Part shown: piece after piece, positions 17,033-26,587 of the stretch
Position numbering within the stretch: position 1 is the stretch's first letter
Layout: every line of letters starts with the position of its first letter
Source of the DNA: an uncultured Pelagibacteraceae bacterium
GTDB lineage: Bacteria; Pseudomonadota; Alphaproteobacteria; Pelagibacterales; Pelagibacteraceae
DNA: 64,000 nucleotides
Direction: 5' to 3'
NCBI GenBank assembly: GCA_902569785.1
Contig: CACFVO010000001.1
Location: forward strand, 51,971-115,970
Translations under genes and position numbers: made by a program
Notes under the pieces: generated by a model
Databases searched by the model: none
Told to the model about the DNA's origin: nothing
The model's input: the letters and a program-made list of their open reading frames with translations, nothing else

Positions 17033-18341
17033 TTGAAGTATTAGATAAATCAACCCCTGTATCTGGATCAAGCTCGATACCTAGCGGAGTAATATCTTTT
17101 GGTAGAGGTGTAAATGTTGACTCTGGATTGTCTTCATATTTTCTTTTGTTCATTCTGAAGACACCAAAGATAGTAATTACAAAGAAAAAAATAAGTAAAT
17201 GAATAAAAAATCCATTTGGTCCAAAAATACTCATTAAAACTGAACACATAACGGGTCCTGCTATAGCCCCTAAACCAAAAATAATGTTCAAACCAGCTCC
17301 AGCCGCAACAAACTTTTCTTTGGGAATATAATCGTTTACAAGGGCAAGATTTAGAGCAAATAATGGAAGTGTCATCCCAGACAAAAGAATTATAAAAATA
17401 AATAATTTTGTTTTATTCATGCTCGTATCTGTTGAAAAATAATTAAATCTGAACATTTCTTCTACAAAAAGATTTTCAAAAGAAATTCCAGATGCCATTA
17501 TAGAAAGAACAGCAAAAATAGATGATGTTATACAACATCCAATAATTATAATTCTTCTATCATAATTGTCTGACAAAGATCCTATTGGCCACTGAAAAAG
17601 TGCACCTGCTAAAGTTACTGAAAATAGTAATATAGAAATCTCTAATACTGTTAAGTTCATCGTTACAGCATAAACTGATAACATGGTGAACATAGCTGAG
17701 AAAATGAACCCTGAACAAAACGTAGAAAAACTTCCGAAAGGAGAAATTTTAAAAAGCTCTTTAATCCTTATGGAACTAGTTTTTTTAAACGTAGGAGGCT
17801 TTCTTTTTGTTAGAAGTATTGGAATTAAAGCTATAGAAAATAATAGTGAAATCAATATAAAAGGTTCATAGTTTTTAGGACTACTTACGTTTAACAATAG
17901 GTTTCCTAAGGCAAATGCAAAAAAAGTAACAAACATGTATAGAGATAAAACTTTACCTCTTGTTTTATTAGTAGCTCTATCGTTTAACCAGCTTTCAACA
18001 ATGATAAGAATTCCAATCATGCTAAAACCAGTTAAAAATCTTGCCAAAGTCCAAACGATTGGATCTACAAACACTACATGAACTAAAGAACTTAAAGAAG
18101 CCATCGAAGCAAAAGCTGCAAACACTCTTATATGACCTACTTTGCTGACAAGATTTGGAATGATATTAGCACCAATAAAATATCCAATAAAATAACCAGA
18201 CATCATTGTGCCCGTTGCAATAAAATTAAAATTTTCTAATACAGCTCTAATTCCTAAAAGATTTCCTTGAAAACCATGTGAAATCATAATTACTGCAAAA
18301 CCAGTAAAAAGAGCCCAAGAATTTTTTATAATTTTATACAT
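17019..18341 (-). CDS. MFS transporter
   Basis: A 440-residue major-facilitator protein with 12 membrane segments. The loop 2-3-type motif appears as GYFIGYFIGANIIPNLVSKVG and the later repeat as GSLSDNYDRRIIII. It resembles the YcaD-like group of MFS carriers, though the substrate cannot be named. The C-terminus is charged and cytoplasmic. It lies 46 bases after the ETF-ubiquinone oxidoreductase gene in the same direction, so uptake or export of a methylated glycine compound is a plausible inference from context only. Confidence 0.82.
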   Translation of the reverse strand: MYKIIKNSWALFTGFAVIMISHGFQGNLLGIRAVLENFNFIATGTMMSGYFIGYFIGANIIPNLVSKVGHIRVFAAFASMASLSSLVHVVFVDPIVWTLARFLTGFSMIGILIIVESWLNDRATNKTRGKVLSLYMFVTFFAFALGNLLLNVSSPKNYEPFILISLLFSIALIPILLTKRKPPTFKKTSSIRIKELFKISPFGSFSTFCSGFIFSAMFTMLSVYAVTMNLTVLEISILLFSVTLAGALFQWPIGSLSDNYDRRIIIIGCCITSSIFAVLSIMASGISFENLFVEEMFRFNYFSTDTSMNKTKLFIFIILLSGMTLPLFALNLALVNDYIPKEKFVAAGAGLNIIFGLGAIAGPVMCSVLMSIFGPNGFFIHLLIFFFVITIFGVFRMNKRKYEDNPESTFTPLPKDITPLGIELDPDTGVDLSNTSNDKK

Positions 18342-18387
18342 GGTGGAAAGCCATTATGCTTTCTCACAGACAAAAGCAATAGTCTTT

Positions 18388-19995
18388 TTACATGTTTCCG
18401 TATTTAGGTCCACCTCCACCCTCGGGTGCAACCCAAGTGATATTTTGAGAGGGTTCTTTGATATCGCAGGTCTTACAGTGAATACAATTTTGCGAATTAA
18501 TAACAAACTTTTCCTGTTGGATTTCATACACACCTACTGGACAATACTTTTGAGCAGGTTCGTCGTATTCTTTTAACGTATAACTAATAGGTAGATAGGG
18601 ATCTTTTAACCTAAGATGGACAGGCTGATTTTCAGCATGGTTTGTTCCAGTTAAATAAACAGAACTAGTTTTATCAAATGTAAGTTTACCATCAGGCTTT
18701 GGATACTCTATCTTAGGCATCTGGCTAGCTGGTTTTAAAGCTTCGTGGTCGGCATGTTTATGTTTAAGGGTAAAAGGAAGCTTTCCTCTAAATAAGATTT
18801 GGTCAATTCCTGTAAAAATAATGCCTAATATTAAACCCCAACTGAAACTTGGTTTTACATTTCTAGCAGCATGAAGCTCTTTATAAATCCAACTTTCTTT
18901 AAATTTTTTCTCATAAATTGATAAATCCGTTTTGTTTTTAATACTCTCAACAATAGTTTCTGCTGCAATAATTCCACTTTTCATAGCAGTGTGAGAACCT
19001 TTAATTTTTGGCATATTTAAAGTCCCTGCATCACAACCTATTAACAATCCCCCAGGCATATACATTTTAGGCAAACTTTGAATTCCGCCTTCAATTAAAG
19101 CTCTTGCCCCAAAGGAAATTCTTTTGCCACCTTCAAACATTTTTCTAATTGATGGATGCGTTTTAAATCTTTGAAATTCATCAAAAGGTGAAAGATGTGG
19201 ATTTTGATAGTCCAAACCAATTACATACCCAAGATATATTTGTCTTTTTTCAGCATGATATATAAAACTTCCACCGTATGTTTTGTTATCAAGTGGCCAT
19301 CCTGCAGTATGCATAACTAACCCTTCTTGATGTTGTTGTTCGCTTACTTCCCAAATTTCTTTAAGTCCTATTCCATATTGTTGAGGGTCTTTACCATCAT
19401 CTAGATTAAATTTTTTAATTAATTGTTTACCTAAATGACCTCTACATCCTTCAGAGAAAACTGTTACCTTAGCGTGTAATTCCATTCCTTCTTGGTAGGT
19501 ATCTTTTTTATTACCATCTTTATCTAAACCCATGTCCAGAGTAGCTACACCTTTTATAGACCCATCTTCATTATAAAGAACTTCACTGGCTGGAAATCCT
19601 GGAAATATTTCTACACCAATTTTTTCTGCTTGTTCTGCTAACCATCGACAAAGATTCGCAAGACTAACGATGTAATTGTTATGATTTTTTTGCACAGAAG
19701 GCAAAAGCCAAGTTGGCCAACTTAAAGAAGAATTTTTTCCTAAAAATAAGAATTTTTCTTTTGAAACTTTTGTTTTTATAGGCGATCCTTCATTCTTCCA
19801 ATTAGGCAATAACTCATCGAGGGCTTTTGTTTCAAAAACATTTCCACTTAAAATATGGGCTCCAACTTCTGATCCTTTTTCAAGAATACAAACATTTAAA
19901 TTTGAATCGAGTTGTTTAAGTTTTATTGCAGTAGTTAAGCCTGCTGGTCCTGCACCAACAATAACCACATCATATTCCATTGCTTCTCTTGCCAT
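18388..19995 (-). CDS. Electron transfer flavoprotein-ubiquinone oxidoreductase
   Basis: A 535-residue protein with an N-terminal FAD motif (YDVVIVGAGPAGLTTAIKLK). The C-terminal 4Fe-4S module has cysteines in YCPVGVYEI and in NCIHCKTCDIKEPSQNITWV, and the end GGGGPKYGNM is typical of ETF-QO. It is a membrane-peripheral enzyme that takes electrons from reduced ETF and gives them to ubiquinone. Here it follows etfB and etfA and the dimethylglycine dehydrogenase-like gene, giving a complete electron path. Length is that of the single-chain mitochondrial-type enzyme, not of split FixC/FixX. Confidence 0.94.
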   Translation of the reverse strand: MAREAMEYDVVIVGAGPAGLTTAIKLKQLDSNLNVCILEKGSEVGAHILSGNVFETKALDELLPNWKNEGSPIKTKVSKEKFLFLGKNSSLSWPTWLLPSVQKNHNNYIVSLANLCRWLAEQAEKIGVEIFPGFPASEVLYNEDGSIKGVATLDMGLDKDGNKKDTYQEGMELHAKVTVFSEGCRGHLGKQLIKKFNLDDGKDPQQYGIGLKEIWEVSEQQHQEGLVMHTAGWPLDNKTYGGSFIYHAEKRQIYLGYVIGLDYQNPHLSPFDEFQRFKTHPSIRKMFEGGKRISFGARALIEGGIQSLPKMYMPGGLLIGCDAGTLNMPKIKGSHTAMKSGIIAAETIVESIKNKTDLSIYEKKFKESWIYKELHAARNVKPSFSWGLILGIIFTGIDQILFRGKLPFTLKHKHADHEALKPASQMPKIEYPKPDGKLTFDKTSSVYLTGTNHAENQPVHLRLKDPYLPISYTLKEYDEPAQKYCPVGVYEIQQEKFVINSQNCIHCKTCDIKEPSQNITWVAPEGGGGPKYGNM

Positions 19996-20016
19996 GGAAT
20001 TACTATATCAAATCAA

Positions 20017-20970
20017 TTATTTTTGGATAGTATTCAGTTTGTTCAACTCAGCTAAAAATTCTGGAAGTGCTTTAAATAAATCTGCCTCTAACCCATAATC
20101 TGCAACACTAAAAATTGGTGCTTCTCCATCTTTATTAATTGCGACAATTATCTTGCTCTCCTTCATACCTGCTAAGTGTTGAATTGCTCCAGAGATACCA
20201 ACCGCAATGTATAAATCTGGAACAACTACCTTACCTGTTTGACCAACTTGATGGTCGTTACTTATGTAACCAGCATCAACCGCGGCTCTAGATGCTCCAA
20301 CTGCAGCATTAAGTTTATCAGCTATATCATTTATTAGTTTAAAATTTTCTCCACTTTCCAATCCTCTGCCTCCTGACACAACTATTCTAGCAGTTCCAAG
20401 CTCTGGTCTCTCTGATTTAGTTTCTTCTCTTTTAATAAATTTAGAAGTATTAGGAACATCCACTGCTTCAACTTTTTCTATAGGAGCAGAACCATCTGAT
20501 TTTTCTGCAGCATCAAAAGAAGTTGGTCTTATCGTTACACATTTTTTTTTATCATTACTTTTTACCGTAGCAAAAGCGTTTCCTGCGTAAATTGGTCTTA
20601 CAAAAGTATCAGGACTCTTTACTTTAATTATATCGCTTACTTGAGACACATCTAAAGCAGCTGCTACTCTTGGCATAAAGTTTTTTCCAAAAGTATTAGC
20701 TGAAGCTACGATATGATCATATTTTTCTGAAACCTTAACTACTAAAGGAACCAGATTTTCTGGTAAATAATTTTCATAATTTGGAGAGTCGCAAACTAAA
20801 ACTTTTTTTACTAAAGCAACGTTTGCTATTTCTTTTGAAACATTATCACACCCTGTTCCAGCTACTAAAACATGAACCTCTCCATCCATTTTTGATGCAG
20901 CAGTCATAGCATTAAGCGTAAACGGTTTTAATTTTTTATTATCGTGTTCTGCTATTAATAATACTGACAT
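20017..20970 (-). CDS. etfA: Electron transfer flavoprotein alpha subunit
   Basis: A 317-residue ETF alpha chain. The N-terminal half has the alpha/beta domain ([20 protein letters not shown]), and the C-terminal FAD-binding half contains [48 protein letters not shown] and [16 protein letters not shown]. With the beta subunit it carries two-electron equivalents from flavin dehydrogenases to ETF-QO. Its ATG shares a base with the etfB stop, which indicates coupled translation. Confidence 0.95.
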   Translation of the reverse strand: MSVLLIAEHDNKKLKPFTLNAMTAASKMDGEVHVLVAGTGCDNVSKEIANVALVKKVLVCDSPNYENYLPENLVPLVVKVSEKYDHIVASANTFGKNFMPRVAAALDVSQVSDIIKVKSPDTFVRPIYAGNAFATVKSNDKKKCVTIRPTSFDAAEKSDGSAPIEKVEAVDVPNTSKFIKREETKSERPELGTARIVVSGGRGLESGENFKLINDIADKLNAAVGASRAAVDAGYISNDHQVGQTGKVVVPDLYIAVGISGAIQHLAGMKESKIIVAINKDGEAPIFSVADYGLEADLFKALPEFLAELNKLNTIQK

Positions 20971-21719
20971 TATATAACTTTTGCCTCATTCTTTAATTTA
21001 CTTACTAACTCAGCTACATTAGCAACTTTTATACCTGCTTTTCTTTTAGGTGGTTCTTCTACTTTTAATTGTTCAATTCTATTAGTTAAATCAACACCCA
21101 TATCCTTAGCGTTTAATTGCTCCATAGGTTTTTTCTTAGCTTTCATTATATTTGGAAGTGAAGCAAATCTAGGTTCGTTTAATCTCAAATCACATGTAAC
21201 TACTGCAGGTAAATTTACTTCAATAGTTTCTAAACCTTCATCAATTTCTCTCACGATTTCGATAGATTTATCCTTTAAATTTATTTTAGAAGAAAATGTT
21301 GCTTGAGGCCAATTCAACATCGCGGCTAACATCTGACCTGTTTGATTACAATCATCATCTATTGCTTGTTTTCCTAAAAAAACCATATCTGGTTTTTCTT
21401 TTTCTACAATTTTTTTTAAAATTTTTGCAATACCTAAAGGCTCAATGTAGCTATCAGACTTAATATGAATTCCTCTATCGGCTCCTACAGCAAGAGCTTT
21501 TCTGATACTTTCTTGAGCTTTGTCTTCACCAATAGAAATTGCCACGACTTCTTTCACTTTACCGGACTCTTTTAATTTAACTGACTCCTCTACAGCATTA
21601 TCATCCGGAGGGTTAGTTGACATCTTTACATTGTCTGTGTGAACGCCAGAACCGTCTTCTTTAACTCTAATTTGAACATTGTAATCAATAACTCTTTTAA
21701 CAGCTACAAGGATTTTCAT
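20970..21719 (-). CDS. etfB: Electron transfer flavoprotein beta subunit
   Basis: A 249-residue ETF beta chain beginning [20 protein letters not shown], with the AMP-binding and partner-recognition segments ([39 protein letters not shown]). It pairs with the EtfA product. The start codon abuts the stop of the dimethylglycine dehydrogenase-like gene with no gap. Because ETF is the electron acceptor of mammalian dimethylglycine and sarcosine dehydrogenases, the order here is functionally sensible. Confidence 0.95.
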   Translation of the reverse strand: MKILVAVKRVIDYNVQIRVKEDGSGVHTDNVKMSTNPPDDNAVEESVKLKESGKVKEVVAISIGEDKAQESIRKALAVGADRGIHIKSDSYIEPLGIAKILKKIVEKEKPDMVFLGKQAIDDDCNQTGQMLAAMLNWPQATFSSKINLKDKSIEIVREIDEGLETIEVNLPAVVTCDLRLNEPRFASLPNIMKAKKKPMEQLNAKDMGVDLTNRIEQLKVEEPPKRKAGIKVANVAELVSKLKNEAKVI

Positions 21720-24152
21720 TTAAGCTCTAAGTAATTTATTTTCAGCATCATAAGGGGATTCTTCTACTATCGAAGCCTCATGCATTTTACCAAGAATATC
21801 TATTTTTAATTTTTGACCAACTTTTGCTAATTCGGGCTTAACCATACCTAGAGCAATTGATTTATTTACTCTAAAACCAAAGTCCCCGCTTGTAGCTCTG
21901 CCAACAACAGAACCATTATTGTATATTGGATTGTTCCCTAGAACATCTGCATCAGTAATACCATGAATTTCCATAGTTACTAATTTATTTGAAAAACCTT
22001 TTGCTCTCCATTTGTCTAATGACGCACGCCCTATAAAATCCCCTTTATTTGGATGCACAAATCTATCCAGCCCAGACTCGTAAGGTGAATATTCAATAGA
22101 TAATTCTGTTCCAACTAATTTATAAGATTTTTCAACTCTCAAACTATTCATTGCTCTTATACCATAAGGTTTTAAACCAAATTCTTTACCAGCCTCCATA
22201 AGTTGATCAAAAATATGATTTTGGTATTCGATTGGATGGTGAAGTTCCCATCCTAGCTCCCCAACAAAGTTAACTCTCATAGCATTACACGGAGCCAAAC
22301 CAATATTAATATTTTGGGCACTTAACCATTTAAATCTCTCATTAGAAAAATCTGATCTTGAGACTTTTTGCATTAGCTTTCTGGCTTTAGGTCCTGAGAC
22401 TACTAAAACACCCATGCTATTCGTTAAATTTTCATATTGAACTGTTCCATCTTTTGGCATCCATTTATGTATCCAATCATGGTCTAGTCTTTGATAAGCA
22501 CCCGCTGAAACTAAGTAAAAACTATCATCGGCTTCTCTCATAATAGTAAATTCTGAATGAACTCCACCTTTTGTGTTTAAGGCATGACAAAGATTAATTC
22601 TTCCAATCTTTTTAGGAAGTTTATTGGCAACAAGTTTATCTAAAAATTCCTCTGCTCCTGGACCTTTAATTCTACATTTTCCAAATGCTGTCATATCTAA
22701 TAGTCCAACATTTTCTTTTACATTTTTACATTCACTCTCAACATTTTTAAACCATTTAGATCTTCTAAATGACCAGTCGTCTTCCTGTTTCTCTCCATCT
22801 TTTGCAAAAAAGTTTGCTCTTTCCCATCCAAATTTTGCGCCAAAAACTGCTCCTAATTTTTTTAAACGATCATAACAAGGTGCTTGTCTAAGAGGTCTGC
22901 CAGCTTCTCTTTCTTCATCAGGATAGTGTACTGTAAATACATTTGCATATGCTTCTTCATTTTTAGCTTTTAAATAAGACTTAGTTGCGTAAGAACCATA
23001 TCTTCTTGGTTCTACTCCAAGCATATCTATAGTTGGCTCGCCATCTATAATCCACTCAGCTAATTGCCATCCTGCTCCGCCTGCTGCAGTTATTCCAAAA
23101 CTATGTCCTTCATTAATCCAAAAATTTTTTAGTCCCCAAGCTGGTCCAACTACTGGATTTCCATCAGGTGTATAAGCAATAGCACCATTGTAAACTTTTT
23201 TAACTCCAACTTCTCCAAAAGCAGGCACTCTTTTAATTGCTCCTTCTATATGTGGGGCTAGTCGATCTAAGTCTTCTTGAAATAATTCGTATTCACTATC
23301 TTTGGAAGGACCATCAACATAACAACATGGCGCTCCTTTTTCATAAGGTCCCAGCAATAATCCCCCAGCTTCCTCTCTCATGTACCATGAGTTATCGCTA
23401 TCTCTTAACACTCCCATTTCAGGTTTTCCTTCTTTCCTTCTTTTTTGAATCTCTGGATGAGGTTCTGTAACAATATATTGGTGCTCTACTGGAATAACTG
23501 GAATTTCTAATCCAACCATTCGTCCAGTTTGCCTTGCAAAGTTTCCACTGCATGACACAACATGTTCGCATTCTATATCTCCTTTATCAGTGTTAACCAC
23601 CCAACCATTTTTTGTTTGTTTAATTGCTGTTACTGTTGTGTTTCTATAAATTTCAGCGCCGTGATTTCTTGCTCCTGTTGCTAATGCTTGTGTTAAATCG
23701 GCTGGTTGAATGTAACCATCTTCAGGATGTTGTATTGCACCAACTAATCCATCTGTATTAATTAAAGGCCAAATTTCTTTCACTTGGTCGGGTTTCAAAA
23801 ATTTTACGTCTACACCTATAGTTTTTGCTACGCCAGCATATTGGTGGTATTCATCCATACGATCTTGAGTTTGAGCTAAGCGAATGTTTGATACAACGCT
23901 AAATCCCACGTTTTTTCCTGTTTCTTTTTCCAAAGACTTGTAAAGTTGTACTGCATATCTATGAAGTTGACCCACAGAATAACTCATATTAAATAAGGGC
24001 AATAAACCAGCAGCATGCCAAGTAGAACCCGAGGTTAATTCTTTTCGCTCTACCAATACAACGTCTGACCAGCCCTTTTTAGCCAAGTGATAAAGCACGC
24101 TTACGCCAACTACACCACCGCCAACTACAACTACTTTTGCTTTTGATTTCAT
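21720..24152 (-). CDS. Dimethylglycine/sarcosine dehydrogenase-like flavoprotein (FAD plus GcvT domains)
   Basis: An 810-residue protein with an N-terminal DAO-type FAD domain (VVVVGGGVVGVSVLYHLAKK), the motif GSTWHAAGLL whose histidine holds covalent FAD in dimethylglycine dehydrogenase, and a C-terminal folate-binding aminomethyltransferase domain from about residue 430. This is the layout of dimethylglycine and sarcosine dehydrogenases. It would oxidise N,N-dimethylglycine (or sarcosine) and pass electrons to ETF, which is encoded directly downstream. Since soxBDAG next door handles sarcosine, dimethylglycine is the more likely substrate. The start lacks a Shine-Dalgarno. Confidence 0.88.
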   Translation of the reverse strand: MKSKAKVVVVGGGVVGVSVLYHLAKKGWSDVVLVERKELTSGSTWHAAGLLPLFNMSYSVGQLHRYAVQLYKSLEKETGKNVGFSVVSNIRLAQTQDRMDEYHQYAGVAKTIGVDVKFLKPDQVKEIWPLINTDGLVGAIQHPEDGYIQPADLTQALATGARNHGAEIYRNTTVTAIKQTKNGWVVNTDKGDIECEHVVSCSGNFARQTGRMVGLEIPVIPVEHQYIVTEPHPEIQKRRKEGKPEMGVLRDSDNSWYMREEAGGLLLGPYEKGAPCCYVDGPSKDSEYELFQEDLDRLAPHIEGAIKRVPAFGEVGVKKVYNGAIAYTPDGNPVVGPAWGLKNFWINEGHSFGITAAGGAGWQLAEWIIDGEPTIDMLGVEPRRYGSYATKSYLKAKNEEAYANVFTVHYPDEEREAGRPLRQAPCYDRLKKLGAVFGAKFGWERANFFAKDGEKQEDDWSFRRSKWFKNVESECKNVKENVGLLDMTAFGKCRIKGPGAEEFLDKLVANKLPKKIGRINLCHALNTKGGVHSEFTIMREADDSFYLVSAGAYQRLDHDWIHKWMPKDGTVQYENLTNSMGVLVVSGPKARKLMQKVSRSDFSNERFKWLSAQNINIGLAPCNAMRVNFVGELGWELHHPIEYQNHIFDQLMEAGKEFGLKPYGIRAMNSLRVEKSYKLVGTELSIEYSPYESGLDRFVHPNKGDFIGRASLDKWRAKGFSNKLVTMEIHGITDADVLGNNPIYNNGSVVGRATSGDFGFRVNKSIALGMVKPELAKVGQKLKIDILGKMHEASIVEESPYDAENKLLRA

Positions 24153-24160
24153 TAGACATT

Positions 24161-24189
24161 ATTTAGCTTTACAGCCGATACTGAGTCAA
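24161..24189 (-). promoter_or_regulatory. Weak candidate promoter of the dimethylglycine dehydrogenase operon
   Basis: On the minus strand TTGACT is followed after 17 bases by CTAAAT, a good -35 with a poor -10. The predicted transcription start falls at or one or two bases before the ATG at 24152, which would make a nearly leaderless mRNA and would fit the missing Shine-Dalgarno. Confidence 0.35.
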
Positions 24190-24264
24190 ACTAATTATTA
24201 GATGAGATAGTAAATCTTGAAAAATTTAAGGCTTTATAAGATATTTTAAAGGACAAATAAGTCG

Positions 24265-24292
24265 TTGAATGTCTACTTTATTTTATTATAAT
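24265..24292 (+). promoter_or_regulatory. Sigma-70-type promoter giving a leaderless mRNA
   Basis: TTGAAT, a 16-base spacer and a perfect TATAAT end just six bases before the ATG of the Cys-rich small gene. A normal start distance puts transcription at the A of that ATG. No Shine-Dalgarno precedes the start, in agreement with leaderless translation. Confidence 0.65.
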
Positions 24293-24298
24293 TAAATC

Positions 24299-24418
24299 AT
24301 GGCGTGTGGTAGTGAAAAATGTAATTGCACAAACTGTGTTAATGAGAGTTGTAGATGTGATGGATCTAAAGAATGCATTTGTAAGCCAGAAGATGCATCT
24401 TGTTGTTGCACCAAGTAA
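24299..24418 (+). CDS. 39-residue cysteine-rich protein, metallothionein-like
   Basis: This gene is too short for the ORF track. It runs ATG to TAA and encodes 39 residues, 11 of them cysteine, in clusters such as CNCTNC, CRC, CIC and a final CCC. There is no signal peptide and there are no aromatic residues, as in small metal-binding thioneins. I infer binding of Cu(I), Zn or Cd in the cytoplasm. The strong promoter with TATAAT six bases upstream and the tight spacing (3 bases) to msrB support a real gene and link it to metal or oxidative stress. It does not match a named bacterial metallothionein that I can recall. Confidence 0.75.
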   Translation: MACGSEKCNCTNCVNESCRCDGSKECICKPEDASCCCTK

Positions 24419-24421
24419 AAA

Positions 24422-24799
24422 ATGACCAATAAAAATTGGGATTCAAATTTAACTCCTGAGCAAAATTATGTTTTAAGACAAGAAGGAACAGAGTCTCCAG
24501 GCTCAAGTCCTTTAAATCAAGAAAAAAGAGAAGGCTCTTATCATTGTGTAGGTTGTGGGACTAAATTATTTAACTCCAATACAAAATATGAAAGCGGTTC
24601 GGGATGGCCTTCTTTTTTTAATTCATTGCCAGATGTCTTTGAGGAAAAAACTGATATGCACATTGGTTATCCTAGAACTGAATATCATTGCAAAAAATGT
24701 GGAGGACATCATGGTCATATATTTGAAGATGGTCCAAAACCAACTGGAAAACGTTATTGCAACAATGGCGTGTGCTTAGTGTTTAAACCCAAAAGTTGA
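24422..24799 (+). CDS. msrB: Peptide methionine-(R)-S-oxide reductase MsrB
   Basis: A 125-residue protein with the MsrB fold: zinc cysteines in CVGC (42, 45) and CKKC (90, 93), the motif SGSGWPSF, the signature HHGHIFEDGPKPTGKRYCNN with the catalytic Cys113, and a short C-terminus. It reduces methionine-R-sulfoxide in oxidised proteins using thioredoxin-type donors. The residue after the catalytic Cys is Asn where Ile or Val is more common. It sits 3 bases behind the Cys-rich small gene and probably shares its promoter. Confidence 0.94.
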   Translation: MTNKNWDSNLTPEQNYVLRQEGTESPGSSPLNQEKREGSYHCVGCGTKLFNSNTKYESGSGWPSFFNSLPDVFEEKTDMHIGYPRTEYHCKKCGGHHGHIFEDGPKPTGKRYCNNGVCLVFKPKS

Positions 24800-24921
24800 A
24801 AAGTTATTCACTCACACCTTACAAGTGTTTTGAATACAACTATCTAAAAGTTTAAAGTTTATTTTGCCATGTCAACTAGACCAAGGCATCATAAATTTGT
24901 TAGACTATCTTTTCATCCACC

Positions 24922-25482
24922 ATGATAAGAAACATTGTTCCCCTAATTCTTTTTTTTACCTTTATTTTTTCATTTTTCATTTCACAACCAGTTAATGCAA
25001 GTTGGGATCCCGCGAAAGACGGAGACAAAATCATCTTAATTAGACACTCAAAAGCTCCTGGATTTGGAGACCCACCTGGCTTTAAAATTAAAGATTGCAA
25101 GACACAAAGAAACCTTAGCAAAGAAGGAATTGAACAATCGAAAAAAATTGGAAAATTATTTAAAAAAAATAAAATTAAAATTGATAAAGTCTTTAGTAGC
25201 CAATGGTGCAGATGTAAAGACACTGCTAAATATGCATTTAAAAATTATAAAGAGTTCTCAGCCCTTAATTCTACTTTTCAGTCACCTTATGATAAAAATG
25301 CAAAGAAACAAATTAAAGCATTAAAAGATTATATTGAAAAATGGAATGGACAAGGGGGAAACCTAGTATTAGTAACTCACTATGTAATAATAACTGCAAT
25401 AACAGACGTTGTGCCAAGATCTGGTGAGATTATCATCATAGATAAGAATTTTAACACTCTTTCAACTATTTTAACTAATTAG
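24922..25482 (+). CDS. Secreted histidine phosphatase superfamily protein
   Basis: A 186-residue protein with an N-terminal signal peptide (hydrophobic 5-20, likely cleavage after VNA). The phosphatase motif appears as IILIRHSKAPG, with the catalytic histidine after R, and a second half contains VFSSQWCRCKDTAKYAF and the second histidine in LVTHYVIITA. It would remove phosphate from a small substrate in the periplasm. The substrate is unknown. Two short cysteine groups (around CKT and WCRC) could form a disulfide. It overlaps the convergent gene by 4 bases. Confidence 0.82.
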   Translation: MIRNIVPLILFFTFIFSFFISQPVNASWDPAKDGDKIILIRHSKAPGFGDPPGFKIKDCKTQRNLSKEGIEQSKKIGKLFKKNKIKIDKVFSSQWCRCKDTAKYAFKNYKEFSALNSTFQSPYDKNAKKQIKALKDYIEKWNGQGGNLVLVTHYVIITAITDVVPRSGEIIIIDKNFNTLSTILTN

Positions 25483-25823
25483 AAAAAAATATAATAGGCA
25501 AAAATTGTAATAATCAAATATTCAATAGTTGTTTTAATCATTATTAAATATTTTTTATCGGTAAATTTTGAATTAATATAAATACTTAATCTTGCAAAGG
25601 CTAAGTGAACTAAAATTATACTTACTAAAATTCCAAGCAATGTTTGATAAAATGAGAAATTCTTAAAACCATAAAAGCAAGCAGCAATAAATGTTAACCA
25701 AGAGATGTTAGAGACAAATAATGTAATTAATAAACCAGACCCCTTTTTAAAAATACTTTGAGATTTAATAAAAGTATAAGACCATAATAGAGTAAATAAA
25801 AACCCAATGTATTCAATTATCAT
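25479..25823 (-). CDS. Small membrane protein of unknown function
   Basis: A 114-residue hydrophobic protein with about four membrane segments (for example GFLFTLLWSYTFI, GLLITLFVSNISWLTFIAAC and IEYLIITIFAYYIFF). I do not recognise the family. It is convergent with the phosphatase gene and its stop lies inside that gene. No domain or catalytic motif is visible. It could be a real small membrane gene because nothing on the other strand covers 25483-25823, but the evidence is only coding potential. Confidence 0.6.
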   Translation of the reverse strand: MIIEYIGFLFTLLWSYTFIKSQSIFKKGSGLLITLFVSNISWLTFIAACFYGFKNFSFYQTLLGILVSIILVHLAFARLSIYINSKFTDKKYLIMIKTTIEYLIITIFAYYIFF

Positions 25824-25873
25824 GAGCCAATATTGTAATTGCGAGAGATATCAAAGGCAAATATAAAGAGAGT

Positions 25874-26587
25874 ATGATTATTAAGCTAGCTTTTGCTCTT
25901 GGTGCAGGGTTTATAAGTTTTCTGACCCCATGTGTATTACCGATTATTCCAGGTTATATTTCATATATAACTGGCAAAAATCTAAATGAAATACAACAAG
26001 ATAAAACAATAGTTTTGCATAAAACGATTTTATTTTCTTTAGGATTTTCATTAGTATTTATTACACTTGGAGCTACTGCTTCGGCGGTGGGAAATATTTT
26101 ATTATTTTTATCTAATGAATTAAGAATAGCAGCTGGAGTTATAATCATTTTATTTTCTTTACAAATGTTAGATATATTAAATTTTCAATTTTTAAATAAA
26201 GAAAAACGATTTGAAACAAAAGGATATAAAGATAATTATATATTTCCCTTTGTAGTAGGAGCCGCTTTTGCCTTTGGTTGGACACCTTGTATAGGACCTG
26301 TTTTAGGTTCTATTTTAGCTTTGTCAGCAACTGAAGCATCAATAAGCAATGGAGTTCTTTTACTTTCATTTTACTCATTAGGATTAGCTATCCCTTTTAT
26401 TTTGTCAGGTTATTTTATGAATAGTTTTTTAATTTCTAAAAAAGGTTTTGGTGCATATTACAGTAGAATAACAAAAACCGGTGGACTCATTCTATTAATA
26501 ACTGGAATTTTAATCGCTACCAATCAAATCCAAGTTATAAGTTATTATATTTTGACAATATTTCCATTCCTAACTAGTCTTGGATAA
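25874..26587 (+). CDS. ccdA: Cytochrome c biogenesis protein CcdA (thiol reductant carrier)
   Basis: A 237-residue, six-helix membrane protein with the two proline-flanked cysteines of CcdA: one in SFLTPCVLPIIPGY near residue 20 and one in GWTPCIGPVLGSI near residue 140. It transfers reducing equivalents from cytoplasmic thioredoxin to periplasmic thiol proteins, for example for haem attachment to c-type cytochromes. Its stop overlaps the ATG of the next gene in TAATGA. Length matches the short CcdA form and not full DsbD. Confidence 0.9.
   Translation: MIIKLAFALGAGFISFLTPCVLPIIPGYISYITGKNLNEIQQDKTIVLHKTILFSLGFSLVFITLGATASAVGNILLFLSNELRIAAGVIIILFSLQMLDILNFQFLNKEKRFETKGYKDNYIFPFVVGAAFAFGWTPCIGPVLGSILALSATEASISNGVLLLSFYSLGLAIPFILSGYFMNSFLISKKGFGAYYSRITKTGGLILLITGILIATNQIQVISYYILTIFPFLTSLG

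Noticed and set aside
22624-23470. Plus-strand ORFs of 77-83 residues inside the dimethylglycine dehydrogenase-like gene
   Set aside because: Both are antisense to a conserved flavoprotein and show no start signals.
24900-25223. Minus-strand ORF of 107 residues over the phosphatase gene
   Set aside because: It is a shadow; the plus-strand gene has a signal peptide and the RHS motif.
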